From: Blattabacterium cuenoti
Lineage (GTDB): Bacteria; Bacteroidota; Bacteroidia; Flavobacteriales; Blattabacteriaceae
Length of the DNA stretch: 64,000 nucleotides
Assembly (NCBI RefSeq): GCF_014251375.1
Contig: NZ_CP059187.1
Span: 425,810-489,809, forward strand
Reading direction: 5' to 3'
Positions 48,982 to 58,451 of this stretch are shown one piece after another. The notes under the pieces were generated by a model. The model did not search any database. It had not been told where the DNA came from and worked only from the letters and a program-made list of their open reading frames with translations. Position 1 is the first letter of the stretch, and every line of letters begins with the position of its first letter. Both the position numbers and the translations under genes were made by a program.

Positions 48982-49167
48982 TTATAAAGAAAATAACTTT
49001 TTAATAAAAAAAATAAAAAAACCGTCTACACCATATAAAAATATGGATAAAAACATAGAAAAAAACGACACTATAAGTGTAGTAATTTGTAAATCCACCC
49101 ACTTAGGCCATGTCATGCAATAAAAAAGCTCATCGTAAATTTCCAAAAAAAAATTTTCTCTTTTCAT
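48982..49167 (-). CDS. secE: Protein translocase subunit SecE
   Basis: The essential small subunit of the SecYEG channel, 61 residues in the short single-helix form. ELFYCMTWPKWVDLQ is the amphipathic cytoplasmic helix with the conserved WPKW-type segment, and the membrane helix follows (TTLIVSFFSMFLSIFLYGV). I start it at the ATG at 49167; the longer open frame upstream is read through the adjacent tRNA-Trp gene and is not real. Confidence 0.9.
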   Translation of the reverse strand: MKRENFFLEIYDELFYCMTWPKWVDLQITTLIVSFFSMFLSIFLYGVDGFFIFFIKKLFSL

Positions 49168-49175
49168 ATTTTTTG

Positions 49176-49248
49176 CACGGACGGTAAGAATCGAACTTAC
49201 GACCTTCGGTTTTGGAGACCGACGCTCTCCCAATTGAGCTACATCCGT
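49176..49248 (-). tRNA. tRNA-Trp (anticodon CCA)
   Basis: The 73-base cloverleaf has acceptor ACGGATG / CGTCCGT, anticodon stem TCGGT / ACCGA around CTCCAAA (CCA at 34-36) and discriminator G, the usual tRNA-Trp identity base. It lies between tuf and secE, the position seen across Bacteroidetes. CCA is not encoded. Confidence 0.95.
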
Positions 49249-49274
49249 TTCAAAAAAAATAGATAATTCATTAT

Positions 49275-50462
49275 TTAATCCAAAATTTGAACTACTTGTC
49301 CAGCTCCAACTGTTTTCCCCCCTTCCCGAATAGCAAATCGTAGATTTTCACTTAATGCAACCGGTTGATGTAATTCCACTTCCATAGAAACATTATCTCC
49401 TGGCATTACCATTTCTACTCCACTTAATAAATGAATTTCTCCCGTCACATCTGTCGTCCTTAAATAAAATTGAGGACGATATTTATTATGAAAAGGGGTA
49501 TGTCTTCCTCCTTCTTCTTTAGTAAGAATATAGACTTCTGATTTGAATTTTTTATGAGGTTTTATAGATCCTGGTTTCCCTATTACCATTCCACGTCTAA
49601 TATCCTTTTTTTCTATTCCACGTAATAACAAACCTACGTTATCTCCTGCTTGTCCCTTATCTAAAATTTTACGAAACATTTCCACTCCAGTCACTGTAGA
49701 TGAAAGTTTATTTTCTCCCATCCCTATGATATCTACCAAATCTCCTGTATTAACAATTCCACATTCTATACGACCTGTTGCAACAGTTCCTCTCCCCGTT
49801 ATAGTAAATACATCTTCAATAGGCATTAGAAATGGCTTATCCATATACCGAATAGGATCAGGAATATATTCATCTAAAATTTTCATAAGATCTTGAATCT
49901 TTTCAATCCATTTTTTTTCTCCATTCAAAGCTCCTAATGCAGATCCTTGTATAATAGGAATATTATCTCCATCATATTCATATTTAGAAAGTAATTCTCT
50001 GATTTCCATTTCTACTAACTCCAATAATTCTGGATCATCAACTTGATCTACTTTATTCATAAACACAACAATTTTAGGAACACCTACTTGACGTGCTAGT
50101 AAAATGTGCTCTCTAGTTTGGGGCATAGGACCATCCGTAGCAGCAACCACTAAAATTGCTCCATCCATTTGAGCAGCTCCAGTTATCATATTTTTTACAT
50201 AATCAGCATGACCAGGGCAATCCACATGAGCATAATGTCTTTTAATTGTTTCATATTCTACGTGAGAAGTATTGATAGTAATCCCCCTAGCTTTTTCTTC
50301 TGGAGCATTATCAATTGCATCAAAACTTTTTTCTTCTGCTAATCCTATTTCTGATAAAACTTTGGTTATAGCAGCAGTTAAAGTTGTTTTTCCATGATCT
50401 ACATGTCCCGTTGTCCCTATATTTAAATGTGGTTTTTCCCGTTTGAATTTTTCTTTTGCCAT
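49275..50462 (-). CDS. tuf: Elongation factor Tu
   Basis: EF-Tu carries aminoacyl-tRNA to the ribosome. The 395 residues have the P-loop GHVDHGKT at 19-26, [12 protein letters not shown] (G3), [11 protein letters not shown] (G4) and the conserved domain II and III sequences. It is transcribed behind tRNA-Thr(GGT), 38 bases upstream, and before tRNA-Trp. Its G+C content is higher than that of neighbouring genes. Only one tuf copy is seen here. Confidence 0.98.
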   Translation of the reverse strand: MAKEKFKREKPHLNIGTTGHVDHGKTTLTAAITKVLSEIGLAEEKSFDAIDNAPEEKARGITINTSHVEYETIKRHYAHVDCPGHADYVKNMITGAAQMDGAILVVAATDGPMPQTREHILLARQVGVPKIVVFMNKVDQVDDPELLELVEMEIRELLSKYEYDGDNIPIIQGSALGALNGEKKWIEKIQDLMKILDEYIPDPIRYMDKPFLMPIEDVFTITGRGTVATGRIECGIVNTGDLVDIIGMGENKLSSTVTGVEMFRKILDKGQAGDNVGLLLRGIEKKDIRRGMVIGKPGSIKPHKKFKSEVYILTKEEGGRHTPFHNKYRPQFYLRTTDVTGEIHLLSGVEMVMPGDNVSMEVELHQPVALSENLRFAIREGGKTVGAGQVVQILD

Positions 50463-50500
50463 GATGAATAAAAATTTCTAAAATTTTAACAAAATTCAAA

Positions 50501-50572
<72 letters not shown>

Positions 50573-50649
50573 CATTTTTAATCTAATTCCATTATTTATT
50601 TTGATTGTTTTTTCCCATTATTTTTATATTCAATCAAAATAATTTTGAG

Positions 50650-50724
50650 AGCGGAAGACGGGATTCGAACCCGCGACATTCAACTTGGAAGGCTGATGCT
50701 CTAAACCAACTGAGCTACTTCCGC
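50650..50724 (-). tRNA. tRNA-Gly (anticodon TCC)
   Basis: The 75-base cloverleaf has acceptor GCGGAAG / CTTCCGC, anticodon stem TCAGC / GTTGA (one G-T pair) with loop CTTCCAA (TCC at 34-36), T-loop TTCGAAT and discriminator T. Confidence 0.94.
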
Positions 50725-50738
50725 TAAAAAAATTAATA

Positions 50739-50822
50739 TGGGGAGAGCAGGATTCGAACCTGCGAAGGCAAAGCCAACAGATTTACAGTCTGTCCTCGTT
50801 AACCAGACTTGAGTACCTCCCC
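50739..50822 (-). tRNA. tRNA-Tyr (anticodon GTA)
   Basis: The 84-base class II tRNA has a long variable arm (GTTGGCTTTGCCTTC region), acceptor GGGGAGG / TCTCCCC with discriminator A, and anticodon loop CTGTAAA with GTA at 34-36. Confidence 0.94.
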
Positions 50823-50829
50823 CAAAAAA

Positions 50830-50903
50830 AGCCGGTAGAGGGATTCGAACCCACGCCCCCGAGATTACAAATCACGTGCTCTGACCATCTGAGCTACACC
50901 GGC
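50830..50903 (-). tRNA. tRNA-Thr (anticodon TGT)
   Basis: The 74-base cloverleaf has acceptor GCCGGTG / TACCGGC, anticodon loop TTTGTAA (TGT at 34-36) and discriminator T. The anticodon stem CGTGA / TCTCG and the T-stem GTGGG / CCCTC each contain one T-T mismatch. It is the first gene of the operon, nearest to the promoter. Confidence 0.92.
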
Positions 50904-50977
50904 AAAATAAATTATTTATCAATACTTACTATTTCACTTTTCACTACTAACGACTAACTATGGAAATCAGGTTGATA

Positions 50978-51010
50978 CAAATCTATAGAGAATTTTTCTA
51001 ATTCTCAAAA
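50978..51010 (-). promoter_or_regulatory. Promoter of the tRNA-tuf-secE-nusG-rpl-rpoBC operon
   Basis: On the minus strand TTTTG (51010-51006) is the -33 element and TAGATTTG (50985-50978) the -7 element (TAnnTTTG), 20 bases apart. The start would be near 50971, about 68 bases before tRNA-Thr(TGT). It is the best two-element Bacteroidetes promoter in the window, in the place expected for the major growth-related operon. Confidence 0.62.
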
Positions 51011-51023
51011 AAAATAAGAAATG

Positions 51024-51665
51024 TCAAATAATTTCAACATTTTCAATTTTTTTTCTAAACATTAACAATAAAACAATTCCAAGGAATATAACAAAATCAG
51101 AAAAATTGAAAACTGGTTTAAAAAATTGAAAATGCCCCCCCCCAAAAAATGGAACCCAATAAGGAATATTGGTCTCAATTACAGGAATAGAGAACATATC
51201 AACGACACATCCTTCCATGAAGGATGCATACCCTTTTTTTAAAAAACCGCTAATCTTAGATATTCCAGTATAAGAAATCCATTTATGAGATTCTTTATGA
51301 TATACTGTTCCAGTATCAAATAATAACCCGTATAAAGCACTATCCAAAAAATTTCCTATAGCTCCTGAAAAAATAAAACTAGTAGGAATAACTAAAAAAT
51401 TTGAAGATTTTTTTTTTACATTTTTATAAAGAAAATAAGAAATAAAAAGTATTAATAAAAGACGTAAAACGCTTAAAAAAATTTTTCCCTGATATCCGGG
51501 AGCAAGTATAATCCCATATGCCATTCCAGGATTCTCTACAAAAAAAATCAAAAAAAAAGAAAAAATAGAAAAAACATAGCCCAATTCAAAGTGAGTTTTA
51601 ATATAAATTTTTAAAAATTGATCAATCAATAAAATTGAAAAAACAATTAAAAGAATCTTTTTCAA
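51024..51665 (-). CDS. lspA: Lipoprotein signal peptidase LspA
   Basis: LspA is the inner-membrane aspartyl protease that removes signal peptides from prolipoproteins; LptE and the 60.2-kb lipoprotein in this window are likely substrates. Four membrane helices are visible, with GAIGNFLDS and CVVDMFSIP each holding a catalytic Asp. The stretch between them is longer than in E. coli, as usual in Bacteroidetes (213 residues in total). It follows the DksA-like gene by 13 bases, after ileS, so the three form a unit. Confidence 0.92.
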   Translation of the reverse strand: MKKILLIVFSILLIDQFLKIYIKTHFELGYVFSIFSFFLIFFVENPGMAYGIILAPGYQGKIFLSVLRLLLILFISYFLYKNVKKKSSNFLVIPTSFIFSGAIGNFLDSALYGLLFDTGTVYHKESHKWISYTGISKISGFLKKGYASFMEGCVVDMFSIPVIETNIPYWVPFFGGGHFQFFKPVFNFSDFVIFLGIVLLLMFRKKIENVEII

Positions 51666-51678
51666 AAAAACTAAAAAT

Positions 51679-52074
51679 TTATCTTTTATTCTCTTCTACT
51701 TTCCGTTTACCTTCAATACTCAAAGTAGTATGAGGAACGGCCATAAGACGTTCTTTAGGAATTAATTTTTTTGTTATACGACAAATCCCATAATCTTCAT
51801 TTTCTACTCTAATTAAAGCAGTATTTAAACTTCGTATAAATTTTTTTAGATGTTCCATAATTTTAACATTTTGTTCTTTACTCAAAGTATTTGATCCTTC
51901 TTCAAAAGCATTAAACGTAGGATACGTATCATCTGTTCCATTATTTTGATCATTAGTAAATGCCTCTTTTAGTAGAGAGAAATCTTTTTTTGCCTTTTCT
52001 AATTTTCCAATTAGAATTTGACGGAACTCTTTCCTTTCTTTCAGAGAATATTTTTGTTTTACTTTCTCTTCCAT
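51679..52074 (-). CDS. TraR/DksA family protein, without zinc-finger cysteines
   Basis: A 131-residue DksA-like protein, expected to enter the polymerase secondary channel by its coiled coil (residues about 10-100) and affect transcription. The C-terminal segment YGICRITKKLIPKERLMAVPHTTL matches the Bacteroidetes family, in which the globular part normally has C4 or degenerate zinc ligands; only one Cys (in GIC) remains. It lies 3 bases after ileS and 13 before lspA. The ileS-dksA-lspA order is common in Flavobacteriia. Confidence 0.85.
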   Translation of the reverse strand: MEEKVKQKYSLKERKEFRQILIGKLEKAKKDFSLLKEAFTNDQNNGTDDTYPTFNAFEEGSNTLSKEQNVKIMEHLKKFIRSLNTALIRVENEDYGICRITKKLIPKERLMAVPHTTLSIEGKRKVEENKR

Positions 52075-52077
52075 TTT

Positions 52078-55000
52078 TTACATTTTTCTTAATTTCCCAG
52101 CTTTTTGAGTTAAAATATAGATATCCTTTTTTTCAAAAGAAATCTTTATCCCTTTTTTTTCTTCTATGTTTTTTACTAAAAAAAGATCTATAGCAAGAGT
52201 TTCTTGACAAATAGAATCTTTATTTTTTTGTATAATCAATTGTATTTCTTCAATAGCATTGATATATACAAATATTTTTTCAACAACATTATAGTTACAC
52301 TTTTTTCTTAACTTCTGTATATGTCTAATCAACTCTCTTATAATCCCTTCCTCACGAAGAGATTTCGTTATATTCAAATCCAAAGCGATTGTAAATTTAC
52401 TTTCAGAATGAACAGACCAATTTTTAACAAATTCAGTATTAGTATTGATTATAACATCTTTAAAAGAAAGCATAATTTTTTCACCTTGAAGAAAAAAAAC
52501 ATATTTTTTGTTTTTTTCTATTTCGTTAATGTTTTCTTGAGAAAATTTTTTTATGATATCAGAAATTTTTTGAGTTTTATTTCCAAATTTAGGGCCTAAA
52601 GATTGATAATTTGGCTTAATATGTTTTTTGACTACTTCTACTAAAGATTTATGAGAAAAAGAAAATTCAATTCCTTTTACATTTGTTTCTTGTTGAAGAA
52701 TTTTAGACATTTTTTGCAATTGAAAACATTCTTTCTCATTTTTATTAGAAATAAAAACAAGTAATTTTTGTAAAGGTTGTCGAATTTTTATTCTGTTTTT
52801 TTTTCTAATGTAAAAAACCATGTTCGTAATTTTTTGAATTAAAGACATCTGTTTATCCAATTTTTCATTTACAAAATGTAAATCATACTTTGGAAAAAAT
52901 GTCAAATGAACACTCTCAAAATTTTCTTTCTTTGTAATAGAATTAAGATCTATATATAACCTATCTGAAAAAAATGGCACAATAGGGGAAATTAATTTGG
53001 AAATTGTTATCAAACATTTATAAAGTATTTGATATGCAGATATTTTATTCTTAGTATCCCCTTCTTTCCAAAATCTTCTCCGACATAATCTGATATACCA
53101 ATTACTTAACTTATCTAAAACAAAAGATGAAATAAAACGAGCCGCTTTAGTAGGATTATAATTATCATAATACTGATCCACAATCTTAATCATTGTATTT
53201 AACTCAGAAAGAATCCATAAATCTAATTCTGTATAAAATTCTGAATAACAATTTTTTTCTTTGTAATAAAATCCATCAATATTGGCATATAAAACAAAAA
53301 AAGAATAAATATTATAAAGCGTTCCAAAAAATTTATTAATTACAGTATGAATCCCCTTTATATTAAATTTTAAATTATCCAAAGGATCAGAATTAAATAT
53401 AATATACCAACGTATAGCGTCAGATCCATAATCTTCTATCAGATTAAAAGGATCTATAGTATTTCCTTTACTTTTAGACATTTTATGTCCTTTTTCATCT
53501 AAAACTAAGCCAGTAGATATAACATTTTTATATGCTATAGAATTAAATAACATACATCCAATGGCATGTAAAGTAAAAAACCATCCTCTTGTTTGATCTA
53601 TTCCTTCTACAATAAGATCCGCAGGAAAAAAAAGATGTTTTTCTATATATTGTTTGTTTTCAAAGGGGTAATGAAACTGAGCATATGGCATAGATCCAGA
53701 ATCAAACCATACATCTATTAAATCTGATTCCCTTTTCATTGGAGTTCCTCTACTAGAAACTAATACTATTTGATCTAAAATATGTTTATGTAAATCTACT
53801 TTTTCATAATTCTCATCACTCATATCATCTAGTACAAAATTTTCAAATATGTTATGAGACATTAATCCACGCTTAACAGATTTTTGAATTTCAAAATATA
53901 ATTCTTTAATTGATCCTATCACAATTTCTTCGTCTCCATTTTTCGTTCTCCAAATAGGTAAAGGAGTTCCCCAATATCTAGAACGTGATAAATTCCAATC
54001 TTTTATATTTCCCAACCAAGAATCAAAACGTTTTTTTCCTGTAGATTTTGGATACCAATTGATTCCTTTGTTAGAAAAAATCATTTCTTTTTTTATTTTT
54101 GTAGTTTGAATAAACCATGAATCTAAAGGATAATAGAGAATAGGTTTTTCTGTTCTCCAACAATGGGGATAAAAATGAGTATACATTTCTACTTTAAAAA
54201 GCTTTTTTTCTTTTTCAAGAAAAGAAACTATTTCTTGATCTACTGATGATGAACATGAAAACGATTTTTTTGGATTCTGTTGAAAATCGTTTTTGACATA
54301 TTTTCCCCCAAATCCATGTGGATAACTTTTTAAAAATTTTCCTTGTAAATCAACCAAAGGAACAGGAATATTTTCTTGATTTAAAATTAACATTGATGGA
54401 ATATCATATTTTTTAGCTGCTGTTAAATCATCTACTCCAAATGTAGGTGCAATATGAACAATTCCAGTTCCTTCAATTGTATTAACAAAATCTGCTTCTA
54501 TTATTTGAAAAGCATTTTCTTCTTTTTGGTAAGGCTTAAACCAAGGCAATAATTGTTCATATCTTCCTTTAATCAATTCGTTTCCTTTTAATCGATCTGC
54601 TATTAAATAAGGAATTTTATTATTTTCAATATTTTTGAAATGATCTAATTCAAAAAAACTAGAAACAGAATAAAATTTATTTGGAGATAACACTTTCTGA
54701 ATTAACTTTTCAGAAAAAATAATATTTACCCTAGTAGAAAGATTATATGGATCATAAGTTATAACTAAAACATAATCTATATTTGATCCAATAGCTAATG
54801 CAGTGTTAGATGGGAGTGTCCAAGGAGTAGTAGTCCAAGATATTAAATGTATCTCACCTAAAAATTTTTGAATTCTTTTTGGAAGAGTTTCTTTTTTTGC
54901 TTTGAATTTTAAAGTCGGTGCTATTTGTTTAACTTTTTTATAGGTTCCGGGCATATTTAATTCATGATAACTCAATCCCGTCCCTGCTGCAGGAGAGTAT

Positions 55001-55545
55001 GGTTGAATTGTGTAACCTTTATAAAGTATTTTTTTTTGATACAATTTCTTTATTAACCACCATACACTCTCTATATACTTTGTCCTATATGTAAGAAAAG
55101 AATTTTCTATATCTCCCCAATATCCTATTTGATTCGTAAATTTTATCCATTGATTCATAGATTCTTTTACAAAAGATTTACAAATACTATTATATTTTTC
55201 TACACTCATTTTTTTCCCTATATCCTTCTTAGTAATTCCTATTTTTTTTTCTACATTGAGTTCTACAGGAAGTCCATGTGTATCCCAACCCGCTTTTCTT
55301 ATCACTCTCTTTCCCTTTAGTGTGTGATATCTGCAGAAAATGTCTTTTATAGTTCTAGCTACTATATGGTGGATTCCCGGAGTTCCGTTTAAAGATGGAG
55401 GGCCTTCATATAAAACATAGTATTTCGAATTTTTTCTAGATTGAAAACTTTTTTGAAAAATTTTATGTTTTTTCCAATAATGAGCTATTTCCAAAGTAAT
55501 TTTTTTTAGGTCTAGTTTTTTATATTCTTTAAATGTTTTTGACAT
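52078..55545 (-). CDS. ileS: Isoleucyl-tRNA synthetase
   Basis: Class I synthetase for Ile with editing domain. The length of 1155 residues marks the long, eukaryote-like type found in Bacteroidetes. The HIGH-type motif is GTPGIHH at 54-60, and KMSKSKGNTIDP follows near residue 690. LISWTTTPWTLPSNTALA is part of the editing domain. C-terminal residues (about 900-1155) are Lys/Ile-rich and poorly conserved. Downstream genes are the DksA-like protein and lspA. Confidence 0.96.
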   Translation of the reverse strand: MSKTFKEYKKLDLKKITLEIAHYWKKHKIFQKSFQSRKNSKYYVLYEGPPSLNGTPGIHHIVARTIKDIFCRYHTLKGKRVIRKAGWDTHGLPVELNVEKKIGITKKDIGKKMSVEKYNSICKSFVKESMNQWIKFTNQIGYWGDIENSFLTYRTKYIESVWWLIKKLYQKKILYKGYTIQPYSPAAGTGLSYHELNMPGTYKKVKQIAPTLKFKAKKETLPKRIQKFLGEIHLISWTTTPWTLPSNTALAIGSNIDYVLVITYDPYNLSTRVNIIFSEKLIQKVLSPNKFYSVSSFFELDHFKNIENNKIPYLIADRLKGNELIKGRYEQLLPWFKPYQKEENAFQIIEADFVNTIEGTGIVHIAPTFGVDDLTAAKKYDIPSMLILNQENIPVPLVDLQGKFLKSYPHGFGGKYVKNDFQQNPKKSFSCSSSVDQEIVSFLEKEKKLFKVEMYTHFYPHCWRTEKPILYYPLDSWFIQTTKIKKEMIFSNKGINWYPKSTGKKRFDSWLGNIKDWNLSRSRYWGTPLPIWRTKNGDEEIVIGSIKELYFEIQKSVKRGLMSHNIFENFVLDDMSDENYEKVDLHKHILDQIVLVSSRGTPMKRESDLIDVWFDSGSMPYAQFHYPFENKQYIEKHLFFPADLIVEGIDQTRGWFFTLHAIGCMLFNSIAYKNVISTGLVLDEKGHKMSKSKGNTIDPFNLIEDYGSDAIRWYIIFNSDPLDNLKFNIKGIHTVINKFFGTLYNIYSFFVLYANIDGFYYKEKNCYSEFYTELDLWILSELNTMIKIVDQYYDNYNPTKAARFISSFVLDKLSNWYIRLCRRRFWKEGDTKNKISAYQILYKCLITISKLISPIVPFFSDRLYIDLNSITKKENFESVHLTFFPKYDLHFVNEKLDKQMSLIQKITNMVFYIRKKNRIKIRQPLQKLLVFISNKNEKECFQLQKMSKILQQETNVKGIEFSFSHKSLVEVVKKHIKPNYQSLGPKFGNKTQKISDIIKKFSQENINEIEKNKKYVFFLQGEKIMLSFKDVIINTNTEFVKNWSVHSESKFTIALDLNITKSLREEGIIRELIRHIQKLRKKCNYNVVEKIFVYINAIEEIQLIIQKNKDSICQETLAIDLFLVKNIEEKKGIKISFEKKDIYILTQKAGKLRKM

Positions 55546-55615
55546 AAAATATTGTTCTTATTAGAATTTAAATTCTTGTAAAAAATTTAATAATCATCCC
55601 CTATTTCATTTATTT

Positions 55616-58213
55616 ATGAATAAAAAAAACAAAAAAGAAGAAACTCCATTAATCAAACAATATAATAATATAAAATCTAAATATACAGAAGATACGATCC
55701 TATTATTTCAAGTTGGAGATTTCTATGAAACTTTTGGAAAAGATGCTATTAAATGTTCAAAAATATTGGATATCATTTTAACTAAACGATCAAATATTTA
55801 TTTAGCTGGATTTCCTTATCATTCTTTAAATACTTACTTACCAAAATTAATACAATCAGGACATCGTGTGGCAATTTGTGACCAATTAGAAGAACCACAA
55901 AAAGGAAAAAATATTGTCAAAAGAGGAGTAGTCGAATTGGTAACACCAGGAATCACTATTAATGAAAAAATTCTACAAACTAAGTTTAATAATTTTTTAG
56001 CTTCTATTCATGTGAATAATAAAAAAAAAAAATTAGGATTTAGTCTTTTAGACATTTCTACAGGAGAATTTTTTTTAGCAGAAGAGAAGAAAGAAAACAT
56101 TTTACAATATCTAAAACATTTTAATCCTAGTGAAATTCTTTTTCAAAAAAAGGAAAAAAAGTTTTTTAATCAATTTTTAAAGGGAAAATATTATACTTTT
56201 TTAATGGAAGATTGGATATTCAATTATTCATTCGCATATGAAAAATTGATCAATCATTTTCAAACAAATTCTTTAAAAGGATTTGGAATAGATGATTTAA
56301 AATTAGGAATTATCGCTTCCGGTGTTATATTAAGTTATTTACATGATACTCAATATTATAAAATTAAACATATTTCCACTATACAAAGAATAAAAAAAGA
56401 AGAACATATGTGGATAGATGATTTTACCTTTAAAAATTTGGAAATTTTTCATTCTTTTAATAAAGAAGGAGTTGCTTTAATAGATGTTATAGATAAAACA
56501 ATTACTCCTATGGGAAGCAGATTATTAAAAAATTGGATTCTTTTTCCCCTAATAAATATTCTACACATTAAAAAACGGCATGATATAGTACAAGAACTCT
56601 TTTCTAATCCATCCATTCACAAATGGATCAAAAAAAAACTTAAAAAAATTTCTGATATAGAACGAATGATTTCTAAAATAGCTATTGGAAAAATATCTCC
56701 TAGAGAACTAATAGCATTACATCAATCTCTAATATCTATTGTTGAAATACAAAAAAAAATATCTCATAAAGAATCAAAAAAAATTGTAAAAATTGTCAAT
56801 TCTTTTCAGAATTGCGACACTATTTCTGAACAGATTATTCAAACAATACAACCTGATTCTTCACATCATATTGAAAAAGGAAATATTATTGTTAAAGGAT
56901 TTTCTAAAAAATTAGATGAGATTCGTAATCTCTACTTCTCTAAAAAAGAATATTTAGAAAAACTTTGTTCAATTGAACAATTAAATACAGGAATACAAAA
57001 TCTAAAAATTAGACATAATAATATAATTGGATACTACTTCGAAGTCAAAATTTCAAAAAAACATAAAGTACCATCACATTGGATACGTAAACAAACATTA
57101 TCCAATTCCGAAAGATATCTTACAGAAGAATTAAAAAATTCTGAATTACAAATTTTAAATGCTGAACAAAAAATTTTATTTCTTGAAAAAGAAATATTTC
57201 AAAATTTGATTAATCAAATTTTGAAACATATAAAACCTCTACAAAAAAACGCAAAAATAATTGCGAAATTAGACGTGTTATGTTCTTTTTCTACTATAGC
57301 ATTGGAAAATAATTATATTAAACCAAAAATAAATTACTCTTTTAAATTACATATAAAAGAAGGTAGACATCCGGTAATTGAAAAACAATTTCAATCCAAA
57401 ACATCATATATTCCTAATGATATTATTCTAGATAAATCAGATCAACAAATTCTGATAATTACTGGTCCAAATATGTCAGGAAAATCAGCTTTTTTGCGAC
57501 AAACTGCAATTATTATATTAATGACGCATATCGGGTGTTTTGTTCCAGCTACATATGTAAAAATGGGATTGATAGATAAAATATTTAGTAGAATTGGAGC
57601 TTCAGATAACATTTCTTTAGGAGAATCTACTTTTATGGTAGAAATGAATGAAACTGCAAATATATTAAACAATATTTCTAAAAGAAGTTTTCTTATCTTA
57701 GACGAAATAGGAAGAGGAACAAGTACTTCTGATGGAATTTCAATAGCTTGGTCTATTATTGAATATCTGCATGAAAATTCTTTAAAACCAATCACCCTAT
57801 TTGCTACTCATTATCATGAGTTAAACAAAATGAGTAATTTCTTTAAAAGAATTAAAAATTATCATTTTTATGTCAAAAAAATTGATGAAGACATTATTTT
57901 TATGCGTAAACTAATAGATGGAGCGAGTAAACATAGTTTTGGAATCCATGTAGCAAAAATATCAGGAATGCCTATCAAAATAATTCATAGAGCACAAGAA
58001 GTCTTAAAAAAAATAGAAAAAAAAAATATTTGTATCCCCACAACCTATAATCATCTCTCTCACTCTAATAATAAAAATAAAAAAAACTCTTTAATGTTTA
58101 AAAAGATTATTCATTATTTAAATAAAATAGATATTAATTATATTACTCCTGTTGAAGCACTTGTAAAAATAAGTGAAATGAAAAATTTATTAGATGATTT
58201 ATCAAATTTTTGA
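55616..58213 (+). CDS. mutS: DNA mismatch repair protein MutS
   Basis: MutS recognises mismatches and starts repair with MutL. The N-terminal mismatch-binding FYETFG motif (DFYETFGKDA) is present near residue 38, the Walker A motif GPNMSGKSAF lies near 618, and Walker B is FLILDEIGRGTSTSDG. The length of 865 residues is full. It is notable that a reduced genome keeps this repair gene. tRNA-Gly(GCC) follows after 45 bases. Confidence 0.96.
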   Translation: MNKKNKKEETPLIKQYNNIKSKYTEDTILLFQVGDFYETFGKDAIKCSKILDIILTKRSNIYLAGFPYHSLNTYLPKLIQSGHRVAICDQLEEPQKGKNIVKRGVVELVTPGITINEKILQTKFNNFLASIHVNNKKKKLGFSLLDISTGEFFLAEEKKENILQYLKHFNPSEILFQKKEKKFFNQFLKGKYYTFLMEDWIFNYSFAYEKLINHFQTNSLKGFGIDDLKLGIIASGVILSYLHDTQYYKIKHISTIQRIKKEEHMWIDDFTFKNLEIFHSFNKEGVALIDVIDKTITPMGSRLLKNWILFPLINILHIKKRHDIVQELFSNPSIHKWIKKKLKKISDIERMISKIAIGKISPRELIALHQSLISIVEIQKKISHKESKKIVKIVNSFQNCDTISEQIIQTIQPDSSHHIEKGNIIVKGFSKKLDEIRNLYFSKKEYLEKLCSIEQLNTGIQNLKIRHNNIIGYYFEVKISKKHKVPSHWIRKQTLSNSERYLTEELKNSELQILNAEQKILFLEKEIFQNLINQILKHIKPLQKNAKIIAKLDVLCSFSTIALENNYIKPKINYSFKLHIKEGRHPVIEKQFQSKTSYIPNDIILDKSDQQILIITGPNMSGKSAFLRQTAIIILMTHIGCFVPATYVKMGLIDKIFSRIGASDNISLGESTFMVEMNETANILNNISKRSFLILDEIGRGTSTSDGISIAWSIIEYLHENSLKPITLFATHYHELNKMSNFFKRIKNYHFYVKKIDEDIIFMRKLIDGASKHSFGIHVAKISGMPIKIIHRAQEVLKKIEKKNICIPTTYNHLSHSNNKNKKNSLMFKKIIHYLNKIDINYITPVEALVKISEMKNLLDDLSNF

Positions 58214-58258
58214 TATCTTAGGAGAAGTATATTGAAATTTTTATTCGTTATAGAAAAC

Positions 58259-58331
58259 GCGAGAATAGCTCAGTTGGAAGAGCACGATCTTGCCAAGATC
58301 GGGGGCGCGGGTTCAAATCCCGTTTCTCGCT
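58259..58331 (+). tRNA. tRNA-Gly (anticodon GCC)
   Basis: The 73-base cloverleaf has acceptor GCGAGAA / TTCTCGC, anticodon stem CGATC / GATCG with loop TTGCCAA (GCC at 34-36), T-loop TTCAAAT and discriminator T. It follows mutS on the same strand. Confidence 0.95.
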
Positions 58332-58354
58332 CTTTTTCTTCTTTGTTTTTCCTG

Positions 58355-58439
58355 GCCTGGGTGGTGGAATTGGTAGACACACAGGACTTAAAATCCTGTG
58401 ATCATTATGATCGTACGGGTTCAAATCCCGTCCCGGGTA
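58355..58439 (+). tRNA. tRNA-Leu (anticodon TAA)
   Basis: The 85-base class II tRNA has acceptor GCCTGGG / CCCGGGT (with G-T pairs at the first and fourth positions), anticodon loop CTTAAAA with TAA at 34-36, a variable arm (GATCATTATGATC) and discriminator A. A run of eight T (58441-58448) follows closely and may end transcription. Confidence 0.94.
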
Positions 58440-58451
58440 CTTTTTTTTAGT

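Noticed and set aside
49168..49233. Upstream extension of secE
   Set aside because: The extra 22 codons are read through tRNA-Trp; the family start MKRENF is at 49167.
58232..58450. 72-codon open frame over tRNA-Gly and tRNA-Leu
   Set aside because: The peptide (RIAQLEEHDL..., WVVELVDTQ...) is the well-known false translation of tRNA genes; both tRNAs fold properly.
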